From Syntrophaceae bacterium UBA5619 (GTDB lineage: Bacteria; Desulfobacterota; Syntrophia; Syntrophales; UBA5619), in assembly GCA_002424545.1 (NCBI GenBank), contig DIKL01000072.1, positions 1-60,152 of the forward strand: 60,152 nucleotides of DNA, given 5' to 3'. The position numbers were made by a program, and so were the translations under genes. The stretch's first letter is position 1, and every line of letters begins with the position of its first letter. Positions 7,197 to 16,155 of the stretch are shown piece by piece. The notes under the pieces are model-generated. The model saw nothing but the letters and a program-made list of their open reading frames with translations, was not told the origin of the DNA and did no database searches.

Positions 7197-9071
7197 ATGG
7201 CAAAGAGAAAAGAGGATAGCGAATACAAAGCGAAACTGCAAACAGCCGATAGCGCCATCGGGATGATTCATTCGGGCCAGCGGGTGTTTATCGGATCCTC
7301 ATGCGGGGAACCCCAGCATCTGGTCGACACCCTCTTCCAACGACGGGACCGTCTCTCCGATCTGGAAATCATTCGGCTCCTCAGCCTGGAAGGCTCCATC
7401 ACGGCCATCTTCGGGGACCAGGCTTACGGACACAACTTCTCCGTCCGGAGCATCTACCAGGGGGCGGGCCGCACGGAACACCTTGCCGGGGGACGGCGTT
7501 TTCTCACGCCCATGAACATCTGCGACATTCCGCGCCTGTTCCGGTCCGGTCAGCTTCCCATCCACGCAGCCCTGATCCAGGTCTCCCCCCCGGACGCCTT
7601 CGGCTATGTCAGCCTCGGCATTTCCGTGGATATCACGCTGGCCGCGGCCCGCTCCGCCAAGCTCGTGATCGCCCAAGTGAACCCCCGGATGCCCCGGACC
7701 GTCGGGAACAGCTTCCTCCACGTGAGCGACATCGATCTCTTCGTGGAACAGGAGGAGGAATTGCTCACCGTTCTGGAGTTTCCCGAGGAAGAGGAGGTCT
7801 CGGAGCCCATTGCGCAGCTCCTGGCAAATCTCGTTGAGGATGGCGCCACGATCCAACACGGCCCGGGAGAGATGGCCGCCACGCTCCTGGCGGTCCTGGC
7901 GGGAAAAAACGACCTGGGACTCCACACCCAGTACATGACCGACGGGATCATGCATCTGATCCGGCAGGGCAACATCACCAACCGCTACAAAAACATCGAC
8001 GAGGGAAAAGGCGTGGCGAGCACGGCCATCGGCTCGGCCGAACTCTACCGCTTTCTCGACGGGAACCCGGCCGTGGCCTTTCATCCTTCCGACTACGTCA
8101 ACAGGCCTTCGGTCATCGCCCAGCACCGCAACATGGTGTCCATCAACGTGGCGACGGCCATGGACCTGACGGGTCAGGTGGCGGCGGACGCCCTGCCCCA
8201 GAACCACTTTGCCGGGGTGACCGGCATGGTGGATTTCGTCATTGGGGCGAACCGGGCGGCGGCCGGCAAGTCGATCATCGTAATTCCTTCTCGTCAGCGC
8301 GATGGAAAGACGAGCCGCATCGTTCCGGAACTCGACGGAGGCTCCGTCTTGGTCTCCAGCAGCAACGTCCACCACGTGGTGAGCGAATTCGGGGCCGTAA
8401 ATCTCTTCGGGAAAAACCTTCAGGAAAGGGCAATGGCCATGATCAGCATTGCCCATCCGGAAAACCGGGATACCTTGTTGGAGGAGGCGAAAAAGCGCGG
8501 GCTTGTTGGCCCGGAACGGACCCTGAGCGAATCCCTCTACGGCGTCTACCCGGCCCATCTCGAGGAGGTGCGGGAATACGACGGCATTCGGGTTGCGTGC
8601 CGGCCGGTTAAGATCACGGACATCCGCGGCATCCAGGAACACTTCTATGCCATGGAGCAGAAGGACATCCAGTCCCGCTTTTTCTCACAGCGTAAAAGCT
8701 TCTACGAGGACCAGATGCAATCGCGCTCCCAGATCGACTATATCAAAAGCATGACCATCGTAGCCGTCACGAACCAGGAAACCTACGAGAAGATCATCGG
8801 AATCGGCGAGTATGTCCGGGAGGGCGGCAAGAACATCGCCGAGGTGGCCTTCTCAGTTCTGAAGGATTGGCAAGGAAAGGGGATCGCCCGCCTCCTTTTG
8901 CAGAAAATCACGGAAACGGCCCGTCGGAACGGCCTCGATGGCCTTGTGGCTTACACGTCCCCCCAGAACCGGGCCATGATCAAGGTCTTCAAGACCCTTC
9001 CCTATGCGGTAGAGACGGTCTTCGACGGCGACTTTTTCACCCTGACCTGTCGTTTCGACCGCGGGGAGTGA
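7197..9071 (+). CDS. acetyl-CoA hydrolase/transferase fused to GNAT acetyltransferase
   Basis: A 624-residue fusion. Residues about 15-440 are an acetyl-CoA hydrolase/4-hydroxybutyrate CoA-transferase-type domain, with SCGEPQHLVDTLFQR near the start and the C-terminal half containing GVTGMVDFVIGANRA and a Gly-rich LDGGSVLVSSS. Residues about 470-620 are a GNAT N-acetyltransferase domain with the acetyl-CoA pyrophosphate loop DWQGKGIARLLLQ at about 556-568. The first domain should move CoA between short acids in the cytoplasm; the second could acetylate a protein or small molecule using the acetyl-CoA made. An RsbW/GNAT fusion follows 10 bases later, so they form an operon. It is the first intact chromosomal gene right of the island scar. 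Confidence 0.85.
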   Translation: MAKRKEDSEYKAKLQTADSAIGMIHSGQRVFIGSSCGEPQHLVDTLFQRRDRLSDLEIIRLLSLEGSITAIFGDQAYGHNFSVRSIYQGAGRTEHLAGGRRFLTPMNICDIPRLFRSGQLPIHAALIQVSPPDAFGYVSLGISVDITLAAARSAKLVIAQVNPRMPRTVGNSFLHVSDIDLFVEQEEELLTVLEFPEEEEVSEPIAQLLANLVEDGATIQHGPGEMAATLLAVLAGKNDLGLHTQYMTDGIMHLIRQGNITNRYKNIDEGKGVASTAIGSAELYRFLDGNPAVAFHPSDYVNRPSVIAQHRNMVSINVATAMDLTGQVAADALPQNHFAGVTGMVDFVIGANRAAAGKSIIVIPSRQRDGKTSRIVPELDGGSVLVSSSNVHHVVSEFGAVNLFGKNLQERAMAMISIAHPENRDTLLEEAKKRGLVGPERTLSESLYGVYPAHLEEVREYDGIRVACRPVKITDIRGIQEHFYAMEQKDIQSRFFSQRKSFYEDQMQSRSQIDYIKSMTIVAVTNQETYEKIIGIGEYVREGGKNIAEVAFSVLKDWQGKGIARLLLQKITETARRNGLDGLVAYTSPQNRAMIKVFKTLPYAVETVFDGDFFTLTCRFDRGE

Positions 9072-9081
9072 GAAGGGGCGA

Positions 9082-10575
9082 ATGAATATGGGACCCAACA
9101 TTTCCCAGATGACCATCCCCAGCCGGATGGCGTATCTCAGCGCAGTCGCAGCATACGTTCTGGAGCTGGCGAGGACTGCCGGATTCGAGGAAAATGAAAT
9201 CAACCAGATTCACCTGGCTGTGGAAGAGGCCGTCACGAACGTGATTCGTCACGGTCTGGAAATGAATCCTGACGAGACCTTTACGATTGTTTGCGAGTTA
9301 TCGGATTGTGATATGCAAATCCGAATTCGTGAAAAAGGGGTGCCTTTCGATCCCTCTCGCCTGCCGAGATATTCACCCGATTCCCCCCTGGAGGACTCCT
9401 CCGGCTTGGGAACTTTTCTGATGAAGGAATCCATGGATGAGGTCCGGTATGTCAATCAGGGCAGACAAGGCAAGGAGCTTTGCCTGGTCAAACGACTGAA
9501 GAAAAGAAGAATCGACGGGCAGATGGACTCGGGCGAAAAAATGCCCCCTCCAGCGGAATCGCAGTCCCTTGCGCCAAAGGAGTACACCATTCGGGCCCTC
9601 ATTCCCGAGGATGCCATCGAGGTGTCCAAATGCGCTTACCGCGCTTACGGGTATACATACGCGGATTACATCTATTACCCGGAAAAGATCGTGGAATACA
9701 ACCACAGCGGCCTGATGGCCTCCCTTGTGGCCGTTTCCGGGGACGGCGAACTGATGGGGCATGCGGCGCTGAAGTTTCCCTATCCGAACGCTCCGATCGC
9801 TGAAATCGGAGTCGCCTTTGTCAAGCCCAAATTCATGAGACTTGGCCTCTTCAATATGTTGATCAACCGGTTGATTGAAAAAGGGCGCAGCATGGGATTG
9901 GCCGGAGTTACAGGGATAGCGGTAACCAGCCACCCGATTTCCCAGAAGATGGCGTCACAGCAAGGGAGCAGGGATTGCGGCATCTTCCTCGGCGCGTTCC
10001 CCAGCGATCTCGATTTCAAAAGCCTGGCCGGCAAAACCCGGCAAAAGGAAAGCGGCGTCCTGTCCTTTCTATCCTTTAATCGAACCGAGAAACGCGATCT
10101 TTTTCCGCCCGCCGAACATCGCGAAATGGTCAAAAGGCTTTTCCGGGAAATGGCCATTTCGGTGGAAATTCCCGAAACCGGCATGGAGGTACAATCTCAT
10201 TCTGAAAATCCTTCGAGGATCGAATCTTCAACCGTCAGTGTATTGAACACGGCCGAAATCCTGGTCATCGACTACAATGATTCGACCTTTGAAGAACTGC
10301 GCGATACCTGGCGCCGCATCCGCCTGGAAAAGATCGACGTTATTTACCTGTTTCTCAACATGGAAAATCCGCATTGCGCGCGTTTCGCCGAACAATGCAA
10401 GGGCATCGGCTTTTTCTTTTCAGGGGTTCTGCCGTCGGGTGCCTCGAGAAAGCACGCTCTTATCCTGCAATACCTGAACAACCTGAAAATCGATTACTCC
10501 CTGATCAAACCCTATTCGAAGACCGCCCAGGACTTGATCAAATACATCCAGGCCAGCGACCCGGACAACACATAG
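9082..10575 (+). CDS. RsbW-like anti-sigma ATPase fused to GNAT domain(s)
   Basis: A 497-residue protein. Residues 1-150 are a histidine-kinase-like ATPase of the RsbW/SpoIIAB type: N box EEAVTNVIRHG (48-58), EKGVPFDP (84-91) and GLGTFLMKESMDEV (108-121). The usual Asp of the DxG motif is replaced by Glu, so ATP use may be altered. Residues about 165-310 are a GNAT-like domain, and 350-497 a third alpha/beta region of the kind that follows it. Such proteins link partner switching to acetyl-CoA-dependent modification; the targets are unknown. It sits 10 bases after the CoA-transferase/GNAT gene, so the pair probably act together. Confidence 0.8.
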   Translation: MNMGPNISQMTIPSRMAYLSAVAAYVLELARTAGFEENEINQIHLAVEEAVTNVIRHGLEMNPDETFTIVCELSDCDMQIRIREKGVPFDPSRLPRYSPDSPLEDSSGLGTFLMKESMDEVRYVNQGRQGKELCLVKRLKKRRIDGQMDSGEKMPPPAESQSLAPKEYTIRALIPEDAIEVSKCAYRAYGYTYADYIYYPEKIVEYNHSGLMASLVAVSGDGELMGHAALKFPYPNAPIAEIGVAFVKPKFMRLGLFNMLINRLIEKGRSMGLAGVTGIAVTSHPISQKMASQQGSRDCGIFLGAFPSDLDFKSLAGKTRQKESGVLSFLSFNRTEKRDLFPPAEHREMVKRLFREMAISVEIPETGMEVQSHSENPSRIESSTVSVLNTAEILVIDYNDSTFEELRDTWRRIRLEKIDVIYLFLNMENPHCARFAEQCKGIGFFFSGVLPSGASRKHALILQYLNNLKIDYSLIKPYSKTAQDLIKYIQASDPDNT

Positions 10576-10637
10576 GCCGATTCTTGTCAAAGTGCGTCCG
10601 TAAAAGTCGTGACGGGACCTTGCGTCCACTGATCGTG

Positions 10638-11915
10638 TTAAGGATCTACTCTATTTTTATTGGCGCCGGGTAAAGGGCTTTTTGCTGTCTTGAGCAGATA
10701 CAGAGGAGTTGAGACCGTCAAGCCGAGAGCGAGAACCATCAAGGCCTGACCTAAACCCAGATAATCGGCCAGAACGCCGACCGCAAGCGCCATAACGGCG
10801 GTATAGCATGCGGTCACCAGTGAGCGTACAGACAGTGATGTCGCCAGGATTTCATACGGGACCGTGTCGCACACGTAGGTTACGCTCATTGGCGATCTCA
10901 GGTTCTGAAGAATAAAAATGCCCGTAAACAGAATAATTGCCGCCAAATTGTAACCGAAAAGATAGGTCAGTCCGCAAAGAATGCCAAGACAAAAACCCGC
11001 GAGCATCGTAAGATTCAACGGAGTGGTCAGCGTTGTAAAGCGCATGGCAAATGCTCCCGAACGACGGCTTGCGTGAGAGGTCATCAGATAGATGCAAAAG
11101 TAGACAATGCCGACCAAGATGGCCGAACGCTGTTTCTCCTGCAGGAAGGCCATCAAGGGCAAAGCCAGAGCCAGGCTCTTGATGACGGGCTGGAGGAAAT
11201 CTTTGACGGCATTATAAAATCCGTCATAAATGCAGACATTGGTCGTCGCTCGCAGGGCTCCGGAGTTCATGAATGTGTTCTTTACGCTCGCCCCAATCAT
11301 AACGAAACTATCATTGATACTCCCGCTCTTAGGGATTTTTCCGTCGAGCTCCTGGGGATACGAGAGCATCAGGAATAGGTTCAGGACATAGGGCACGGTC
11401 GAAACCAGAAAGATCACGTCGTAGCGTCCGCTCACAAAGACGATCGCTGCCGCAATGAGGGCGGAAACGGCCGAACCGTTCTGCGACCAGGAACGTGTGT
11501 GTCCATAATAATCGACTCTCTGATCCTGCCAACCGTTCATCTTGAGATATTCGAAGATCATGGCCTTGTGGGTGCCGCCCCTGAATGCTTCGCCGAAGGC
11601 GAAGAAGGTCATGCCAAGCAGTAAAACCCAATAGGTCGAGGCATAGTAGAAAATCAGAAAAGAAATGATATAGGCCAGAAACGATTGCACCATGGTGCGT
11701 CTCCGGCCGAACGCATCGGCGATGATGCCGGTCGGCACTTCCAGAAGGTTGGTCATGATCTCTCTGTAAGCGTAGAGTGTGCCGATCCATGTGAAGGTCA
11801 TGTTCTTTTCCAGCAGGAACAAGATCAGGAACGGTTCGAAGAGCTTCAAGTTCTTGAGGAAACCATAGGCGCTGAACTTGGCGTATTGTAAATCCTTTTT
11901 GTATTGACCAGCCAT
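10638..11915 (-). CDS. MFS transporter
   Basis: A 425-residue membrane protein with about 12 hydrophobic helices. The loop between helices 2 and 3 carries EVPTGIIADAFGRRRTM, the major-facilitator signature (D-x-x-GRR), and the protein has a typical FGEAFRGGTHKAMIFEY in the helix 4 region. This subgroup of bacterial MFS proteins with EVPTG motifs is usually annotated as putative drug or unknown-substrate exporter. It is convergent with the RsbW/GNAT gene and transcribed in the same direction as the tct operon but separated by about 125 bases of sequence, so it may have its own promoter. Confidence 0.85.
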   Translation of the reverse strand: MAGQYKKDLQYAKFSAYGFLKNLKLFEPFLILFLLEKNMTFTWIGTLYAYREIMTNLLEVPTGIIADAFGRRRTMVQSFLAYIISFLIFYYASTYWVLLLGMTFFAFGEAFRGGTHKAMIFEYLKMNGWQDQRVDYYGHTRSWSQNGSAVSALIAAAIVFVSGRYDVIFLVSTVPYVLNLFLMLSYPQELDGKIPKSGSINDSFVMIGASVKNTFMNSGALRATTNVCIYDGFYNAVKDFLQPVIKSLALALPLMAFLQEKQRSAILVGIVYFCIYLMTSHASRRSGAFAMRFTTLTTPLNLTMLAGFCLGILCGLTYLFGYNLAAIILFTGIFILQNLRSPMSVTYVCDTVPYEILATSLSVRSLVTACYTAVMALAVGVLADYLGLGQALMVLALGLTVSTPLYLLKTAKSPLPGANKNRVDP

Positions 11916-12040
11916 TTTTTAGTTTTATGGAACGATAAAAAGGACCCCAGAAGAGTGTTGCACCCGGATGAAGACTTGAGAGGTGGCGTTGCCGTGTTTC
12001 GGCGGCCGGGCGAGAACCGGTTATTCCCTGCCATTTCGGA

Positions 12041-13531
12041 CTACCGTATCTTCCGGCCCAGCACTCGAAACAGTAGGGGAAGAATCAGGGCCAACACCGC
12101 AGCCAGGTAGATCGTTCCGGCAATCGGCCGGAAGATCATTGGCGCGATCGCTCCTTGGTTGATCATTAGGGATTCCCGCATGGCGGTTTCCATCATTGGG
12201 CCGATCACCAGCGCCAACACCAGGGGAGCAGGCGAAAACCCAAGATCGCGCAGAAAGAAGCCGATAATCCCGAAGAGGGCCAGGACGTAGAGATCGACAT
12301 AGCTGGAGTTGACGCTGTAGACACCGACGAGGCACATCAGGGTAATGAGCGGCAGCAGGATCGGCTTGGGAACCTTCGTGATCTGTCCGAAAACTTGTAC
12401 CAACGGGAGGTTTAGAACAAGGAGCATGACGTTTCCCAGGTACATGCTGGCGATCACGCCCCAGAAGAGCTGCGGCTTTTCCATCATGAGCATCGGACCG
12501 GGGGTGATTCCATGGAGCATCAGCGCCCCGACGACCACGGCCATGGCCGGCGTGAAAGGGACCCCCAGGGCCAGCAGGGGAACATAGGCCCCGCCGACGG
12601 CCGCATTATTGGCCGACTCGGGACCGACCACCCCTTCGATAGCCCCTTTGCCAAACTCTTCGGGATGTTTGGAACTCTTCTTTTCAAGCATGTAGGAGAC
12701 GAAGGTTGAGATCACCGGCGAAGGGCCCGGCAGGAGGCCGATAAAAAAGCCGAGGACCGATCCCCGGAAGATTGGGGCGATCGAGCGTTTCCATTCCACA
12801 AGAGTGGGGAGAAGATCACGCATTCGGACTTTGATGATCTCGCCCAGTTCGTTCTTTTCCACGGCATTCAGCATCACCTCCGCGATCCCGAAGAGTCCCA
12901 TGGCGACGGGGAGGAACTCCACCCCCTGTCCCAGTTCATTGATGCCGAAGGTGAATCGTCCTGTGCCGTGGAGACGGTCGGTGCCGACGGTGGACAGGGC
13001 CAGGCCGATCAGGAGCATGATCAAGTTCTTGATAAAGGAACCGCTGCTGAGGCGGACGAGAAAAAGCAGGCCGACGGCCCCGATGGCAAAAAATTCCGGC
13101 GGCCCGAACTTGAGCGCCGCATCGGCTAAGATGGCGGCAGCGAACATCAGGCCGATGATCGAAAGCGTACCCGCCACGAAGGAGCCGACCGCCGAGAGGG
13201 TCAAGGCCGCCCCGCCGCGTCCCTTCTTGGCCATCTGGTAGCCGTCGATGCAGGTGACGACGGAGGCCGCCTCTCCGGGGATGTTCAGCAGGATGGAGGT
13301 GGTCGATCCGCCGTACATGGAGCCGTAGTAGATCCCGGCGAAGAAGATCATGGCGGTTGTCGCTTCCATGTTCAATGTGAAGGACAGCAGGATTGCCATC
13401 GATCCCAGAGGACCGATGCCTGGGAGGACCCCGACGATGGTTCCCACGAGGGCGCCGATGAACGCCCACATCAGATTGTAGGGGGTTGCCGCGACTTCAA
13501 ACCCCATCATGAGCTGTTGCAGGACGTCCAT
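12041..13531 (-). CDS. tctA: tripartite tricarboxylate transporter, large membrane subunit
   Basis: A 496-residue integral membrane protein with about 11-12 helices. It has the TctA hallmarks: [20 protein letters not shown] near residues 30-50 and the repeated motif [16 protein letters not shown] in the second half, plus [15 protein letters not shown]. With TctB and the periplasmic TctC it forms a secondary transporter for di- and tricarboxylates or similar acids. The start at 13531 is fixed by TAATG overlap with tctB; the frame stays open 113 codons further upstream, but only by overlapping tctB. It is the last gene of the dehydratase-aldolase-transporter operon. Confidence 0.93.
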   Translation of the reverse strand: MDVLQQLMMGFEVAATPYNLMWAFIGALVGTIVGVLPGIGPLGSMAILLSFTLNMEATTAMIFFAGIYYGSMYGGSTTSILLNIPGEAASVVTCIDGYQMAKKGRGGAALTLSAVGSFVAGTLSIIGLMFAAAILADAALKFGPPEFFAIGAVGLLFLVRLSSGSFIKNLIMLLIGLALSTVGTDRLHGTGRFTFGINELGQGVEFLPVAMGLFGIAEVMLNAVEKNELGEIIKVRMRDLLPTLVEWKRSIAPIFRGSVLGFFIGLLPGPSPVISTFVSYMLEKKSSKHPEEFGKGAIEGVVGPESANNAAVGGAYVPLLALGVPFTPAMAVVVGALMLHGITPGPMLMMEKPQLFWGVIASMYLGNVMLLVLNLPLVQVFGQITKVPKPILLPLITLMCLVGVYSVNSSYVDLYVLALFGIIGFFLRDLGFSPAPLVLALVIGPMMETAMRESLMINQGAIAPMIFRPIAGTIYLAAVLALILPLLFRVLGRKIR

Positions 13532-13998
13532 TAGCCTCTCTCTATGATTTTCAGAATGAGCTCTTCCATGACGCCGCCGGGCACGATCACACCCAGAACC
13601 CCGGCAAAGAGGACAAATGACAGAATGGTCGTCAACAACGAGACCCCAAGTGCGATCAGAGGAGTTTTGAAACGCAGCATCCTGAAGAGGGTAAATAGAA
13701 CGATGAAGGTTGACAGGAGGAAATTTAGTTTTTTCAAAAGCATCGGATATATGACCAGGATAACGGCGATGCCGATCGGTGCGAGCTGAGTCCAGCTGTG
13801 CCCTTCCTCCTTTTCGGCCGTCTTGCGGAAAGTGCGCCAGAGGTGGTAGGCGGCGACGGTCAAAAGGCAAAAGGCGACCGCCGCCGGAAACTGGCCGGCA
13901 CCCGGCTGGGCGAGGGTCCCGACCTTGAGCGAGATCGATCCCGCCAAGTAGACCAGCGCGAAAACCAGGATTCCAATCGCGACGATGCGTTCCTTCAT
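13531..13998 (-). CDS. tctB: tripartite tricarboxylate transporter, small membrane subunit
   Basis: A 155-residue protein with four hydrophobic helices (about 5-25, 40-55, 72-100 and 112-140), the layout of TctB, the poorly conserved small membrane subunit of TTT transporters. Its stop overlaps the tctA start, indicating translational coupling. It lies about 150 bases downstream of tctC, with a stem-loop between them. Identity rests mainly on topology and position between tctC and tctA, as is usual for this family. Confidence 0.88.
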   Translation of the reverse strand: MKERIVAIGILVFALVYLAGSISLKVGTLAQPGAGQFPAAVAFCLLTVAAYHLWRTFRKTAEKEEGHSWTQLAPIGIAVILVIYPMLLKKLNFLLSTFIVLFTLFRMLRFKTPLIALGVSLLTTILSFVLFAGVLGVIVPGGVMEELILKIIERG

Positions 13999-14108
13999 GG
14001 TTAACCCTGTACTGTAATCAGCGATCTCGGGAAAGAGGTTGTGCCGTCACAACAGAGAATCCCCCCTTCAGGGTTGATGAATTCTTCCGTGAGTCGAACA
14101 AAAGGAGA

Positions 14109-14135
14109 GGACGACGGGCGGAAAGCCCGCCGTCC
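14109..14135 (-). terminator. stem-loop between tctC and tctB
   Basis: An 11-bp stem (14109-14119 with 14125-14135, one A-C mismatch) with a five-base loop lies just past the tctC stop. On the minus strand it is followed by TCTCCTTTTG. It can act as a partial terminator or mRNA stabiliser, so that the binding protein is made in excess over the membrane subunits. Confidence 0.7.
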
Positions 14136-14144
14136 CGGTATGGC

Positions 14145-15140
14145 CTAAGGGATGAGCTTCATCTCCTTCGCGACCTTGCGGAGCATCTCCTCTTCCTTTG
14201 CGAGGAAAGACTTGTAGGTGTCCCCCCGCCGGAAATCGGGAACCATGTTCAGGGCTGCACAGGCCGCCTTGTGCTGTGGATCGTGCGACACTTTTTCCAA
14301 GCCGTCGGCCAGAATGTCGATGATCTCTTTGGGGGTTCCCTTCGGGGCGAGGTAGCCGCGGAAGGAGCCCTCGATCAGGTCGACTCCCTGTTCCTTCAAG
14401 GTCGGAACGTCGGGGAGCGGGATCAGCCGCTTTTCCGTATAGACCGCAAGGGCGCGGAGCTTCTTGCCCTGGACGACGCCCGTGACGACCCCGACGTTTG
14501 TGGAGCAGACGTCGGTGTGGCCGCCGGCGGCTGCCTGCCATGCCGGGGCGTCTCCGTCGAATGGAACCAGATTAAAGGTCGCACCGGTCAACTTCGTGAT
14601 CATCAGTGCGTTGAACCAGTCATCCCCGCCATTCCCGGAGTGAGACAGCTTGATCTGGCCCGGCGCCGCCTTGGCGGCGTCGATCAGGTCCTTGAGGGTT
14701 TTGAACTTGCTGTCCGCGGCGACGACCAGTATACCCGGATCGAAGATCATGTTCGCGATCGGTTCAAAGTCCGTCATCGCATACCCTGCGTTGGGGTTGA
14801 CCATGGAGTTGAGCTGGGTCTTCGGCGTCAGGCAAGTGGTCAGGGTGTAACCGTCGGGTTTGGCGTCTTTGCCCACTTCCTTCCACGCGATGGCGCCGTC
14901 TGCGCCGGGCTTGTATACATTCGGGAACCTCTGCTTGAGAACCTTCTCGAGGAAGGGCTGGGTCACCTGGGCAAGCTGGTCGCTTCCGCCGCCGGCTTTG
15001 AAGCCGTGGATCACGGTGACGGCCTTGGTCGGATACTTTTCCGCGGCGGTTGCCACTGTCACGCCCAAGACTCCTCCAAGGACAAAAAGGACCGCCATAA
15101 TCAGACCCACTGCCTTGCCTTCACTTTTAATACGTTTCAT
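14145..15140 (-). CDS. tctC: TTT transporter periplasmic solute-binding protein
   Basis: A 331-residue protein of the Bug/TctC family. Residues 1-33 are a signal peptide (MKRIKSEGKAVG, then a hydrophobic stretch and VATAAEKYPTKAV), after which the mature protein begins with the usual YPTKAVTVIHGFKAGGGSDQ. The family binds carboxylated solutes through a conserved loop and delivers them to TctAB. The start at 15140 is preceded by GGAGG; an in-frame start 13 codons earlier is less likely. The neighbouring dehydratase and aldolase suggest that the ligand is a hydroxylated (di)acid, which is an inference. Confidence 0.92.
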   Translation of the reverse strand: MKRIKSEGKAVGLIMAVLFVLGGVLGVTVATAAEKYPTKAVTVIHGFKAGGGSDQLAQVTQPFLEKVLKQRFPNVYKPGADGAIAWKEVGKDAKPDGYTLTTCLTPKTQLNSMVNPNAGYAMTDFEPIANMIFDPGILVVAADSKFKTLKDLIDAAKAAPGQIKLSHSGNGGDDWFNALMITKLTGATFNLVPFDGDAPAWQAAAGGHTDVCSTNVGVVTGVVQGKKLRALAVYTEKRLIPLPDVPTLKEQGVDLIEGSFRGYLAPKGTPKEIIDILADGLEKVSHDPQHKAACAALNMVPDFRRGDTYKSFLAKEEEMLRKVAKEMKLIP

Positions 15141-15197
15141 ACATTCCTCCTTGTTCGTAATGTTTTCCTGATCGAACACTTCAGGAAATCCAAACTA

Positions 15198-16088
15198 TCA
15201 CTTCGGCATAAAACCTGTTTCGGTCAGAATCTTCCGGAGCTCTTCGCGGCTTCCTTCCGCCAGCGGCATCAAGGGCGGGCGAGGGTTTCCGCCGTATAAC
15301 CCGATCATCTCCATCGCGGCCTTGAGCCCGGCGATACCCCAGCGGGCCGTCACCGCGTTGTTGCTGTCGATTAGAACCATCTGAAGATCCCGTGCCTCTT
15401 TCCTCTTTCCGGCCTCGAAAAGGGTCTGCAGACGGGCGCATTCATTCGGAAAAATATTGGCCAGCGCCAGGGTTCCTCCCGTGGCGCCGAGGGCGAGGCT
15501 CGCGTAGAGGAAACTCGCCGAACCGGCGAACACCGAAAAACTCTCGGGGGCGTTGCGGATCATGTCCGCAATCTGGACGATGTTGCCGCCGCTGTCCTTG
15601 ATTCCGATGATGTTCGGGTGTCTGGCCAGCTCCACCGCGAGCTTGGCGGAGATGTTCAATCCCGCGTTGCGCGGCATGTTGTAGAGGATGACCGGCAACG
15701 GGCTGGTGTCGGCCACGTCCGTGTAAAACCGGGCGAGAACCGCGTCGGTCATGTCCCCCTTGTAGTAGTTCGGGGTAACGATGAGGACCGCGTCGGCCCC
15801 CGCCTTGGCGGCCTGGGCGCCCAGACGGATCGTCTCCGCCGTCGACTCGGCGCCCGTCCCGGCGATGACCGGTTTCCTGCCTTTCGCCCGTGCGCAGACA
15901 AACCGCATCAGCTCCTCTTTTTCCGCGGGGGAAAGCAGAACGAACTCCCCGTTGGAACCCATAACCACGATTCCCTCCAGGTCGGAGCCCAGCCAGAATT
16001 CCAGATTCTTTTCCAGTTTGTCATAGGCAATTTCCCCATCCGAGAATGGTGTCGCGATGGGGGCGTAGATACCATGAAGCTTGAACAT
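15198..16088 (-). CDS. DapA-family aldolase, 4-hydroxy-2-oxoglutarate aldolase-like
   Basis: A 296-residue class I aldolase of the dihydrodipicolinate synthase/N-acetylneuraminate lyase superfamily. The Schiff-base Lys is in IGIKDSGG (Lys164) and the catalytic Tyr in ILYNMPRNAG (Tyr136); GSNGEF (44-49) forms the carboxylate-binding turn. The C-terminal half (FAGSASFLYASLALGATGG, then NAVTARWGIAGLKAAMEM) resembles eukaryotic 4-hydroxy-2-oxoglutarate aldolase as I remember it. The reaction is likely cleavage of a 4-hydroxy-2-oxo acid to pyruvate plus an aldehyde such as glyoxylate. GGAGG lies eight bases before 16088. It is co-directional with the UxaA dehydratase and the transporter. A lysine-biosynthesis role is less likely in this context. 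Confidence 0.82.
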   Translation of the reverse strand: MFKLHGIYAPIATPFSDGEIAYDKLEKNLEFWLGSDLEGIVVMGSNGEFVLLSPAEKEELMRFVCARAKGRKPVIAGTGAESTAETIRLGAQAAKAGADAVLIVTPNYYKGDMTDAVLARFYTDVADTSPLPVILYNMPRNAGLNISAKLAVELARHPNIIGIKDSGGNIVQIADMIRNAPESFSVFAGSASFLYASLALGATGGTLALANIFPNECARLQTLFEAGKRKEARDLQMVLIDSNNAVTARWGIAGLKAAMEMIGLYGGNPRPPLMPLAEGSREELRKILTETGFMPK

Positions 16089-16155
16089 CGAATTGACCTC
16101 CTTTGATGATTTCATGTCCGCGGATCGGTATTTCCGGGGCCGGACCGGCATTCGT

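Noticed and set aside
7299..8642. 447-codon open frame antisense to the CoA-transferase/GNAT gene
   Set aside because: It has no family features and mirrors a GC-rich coding gene whose plus-strand protein is clearly real. Similar long antisense frames occur under several other genes here.
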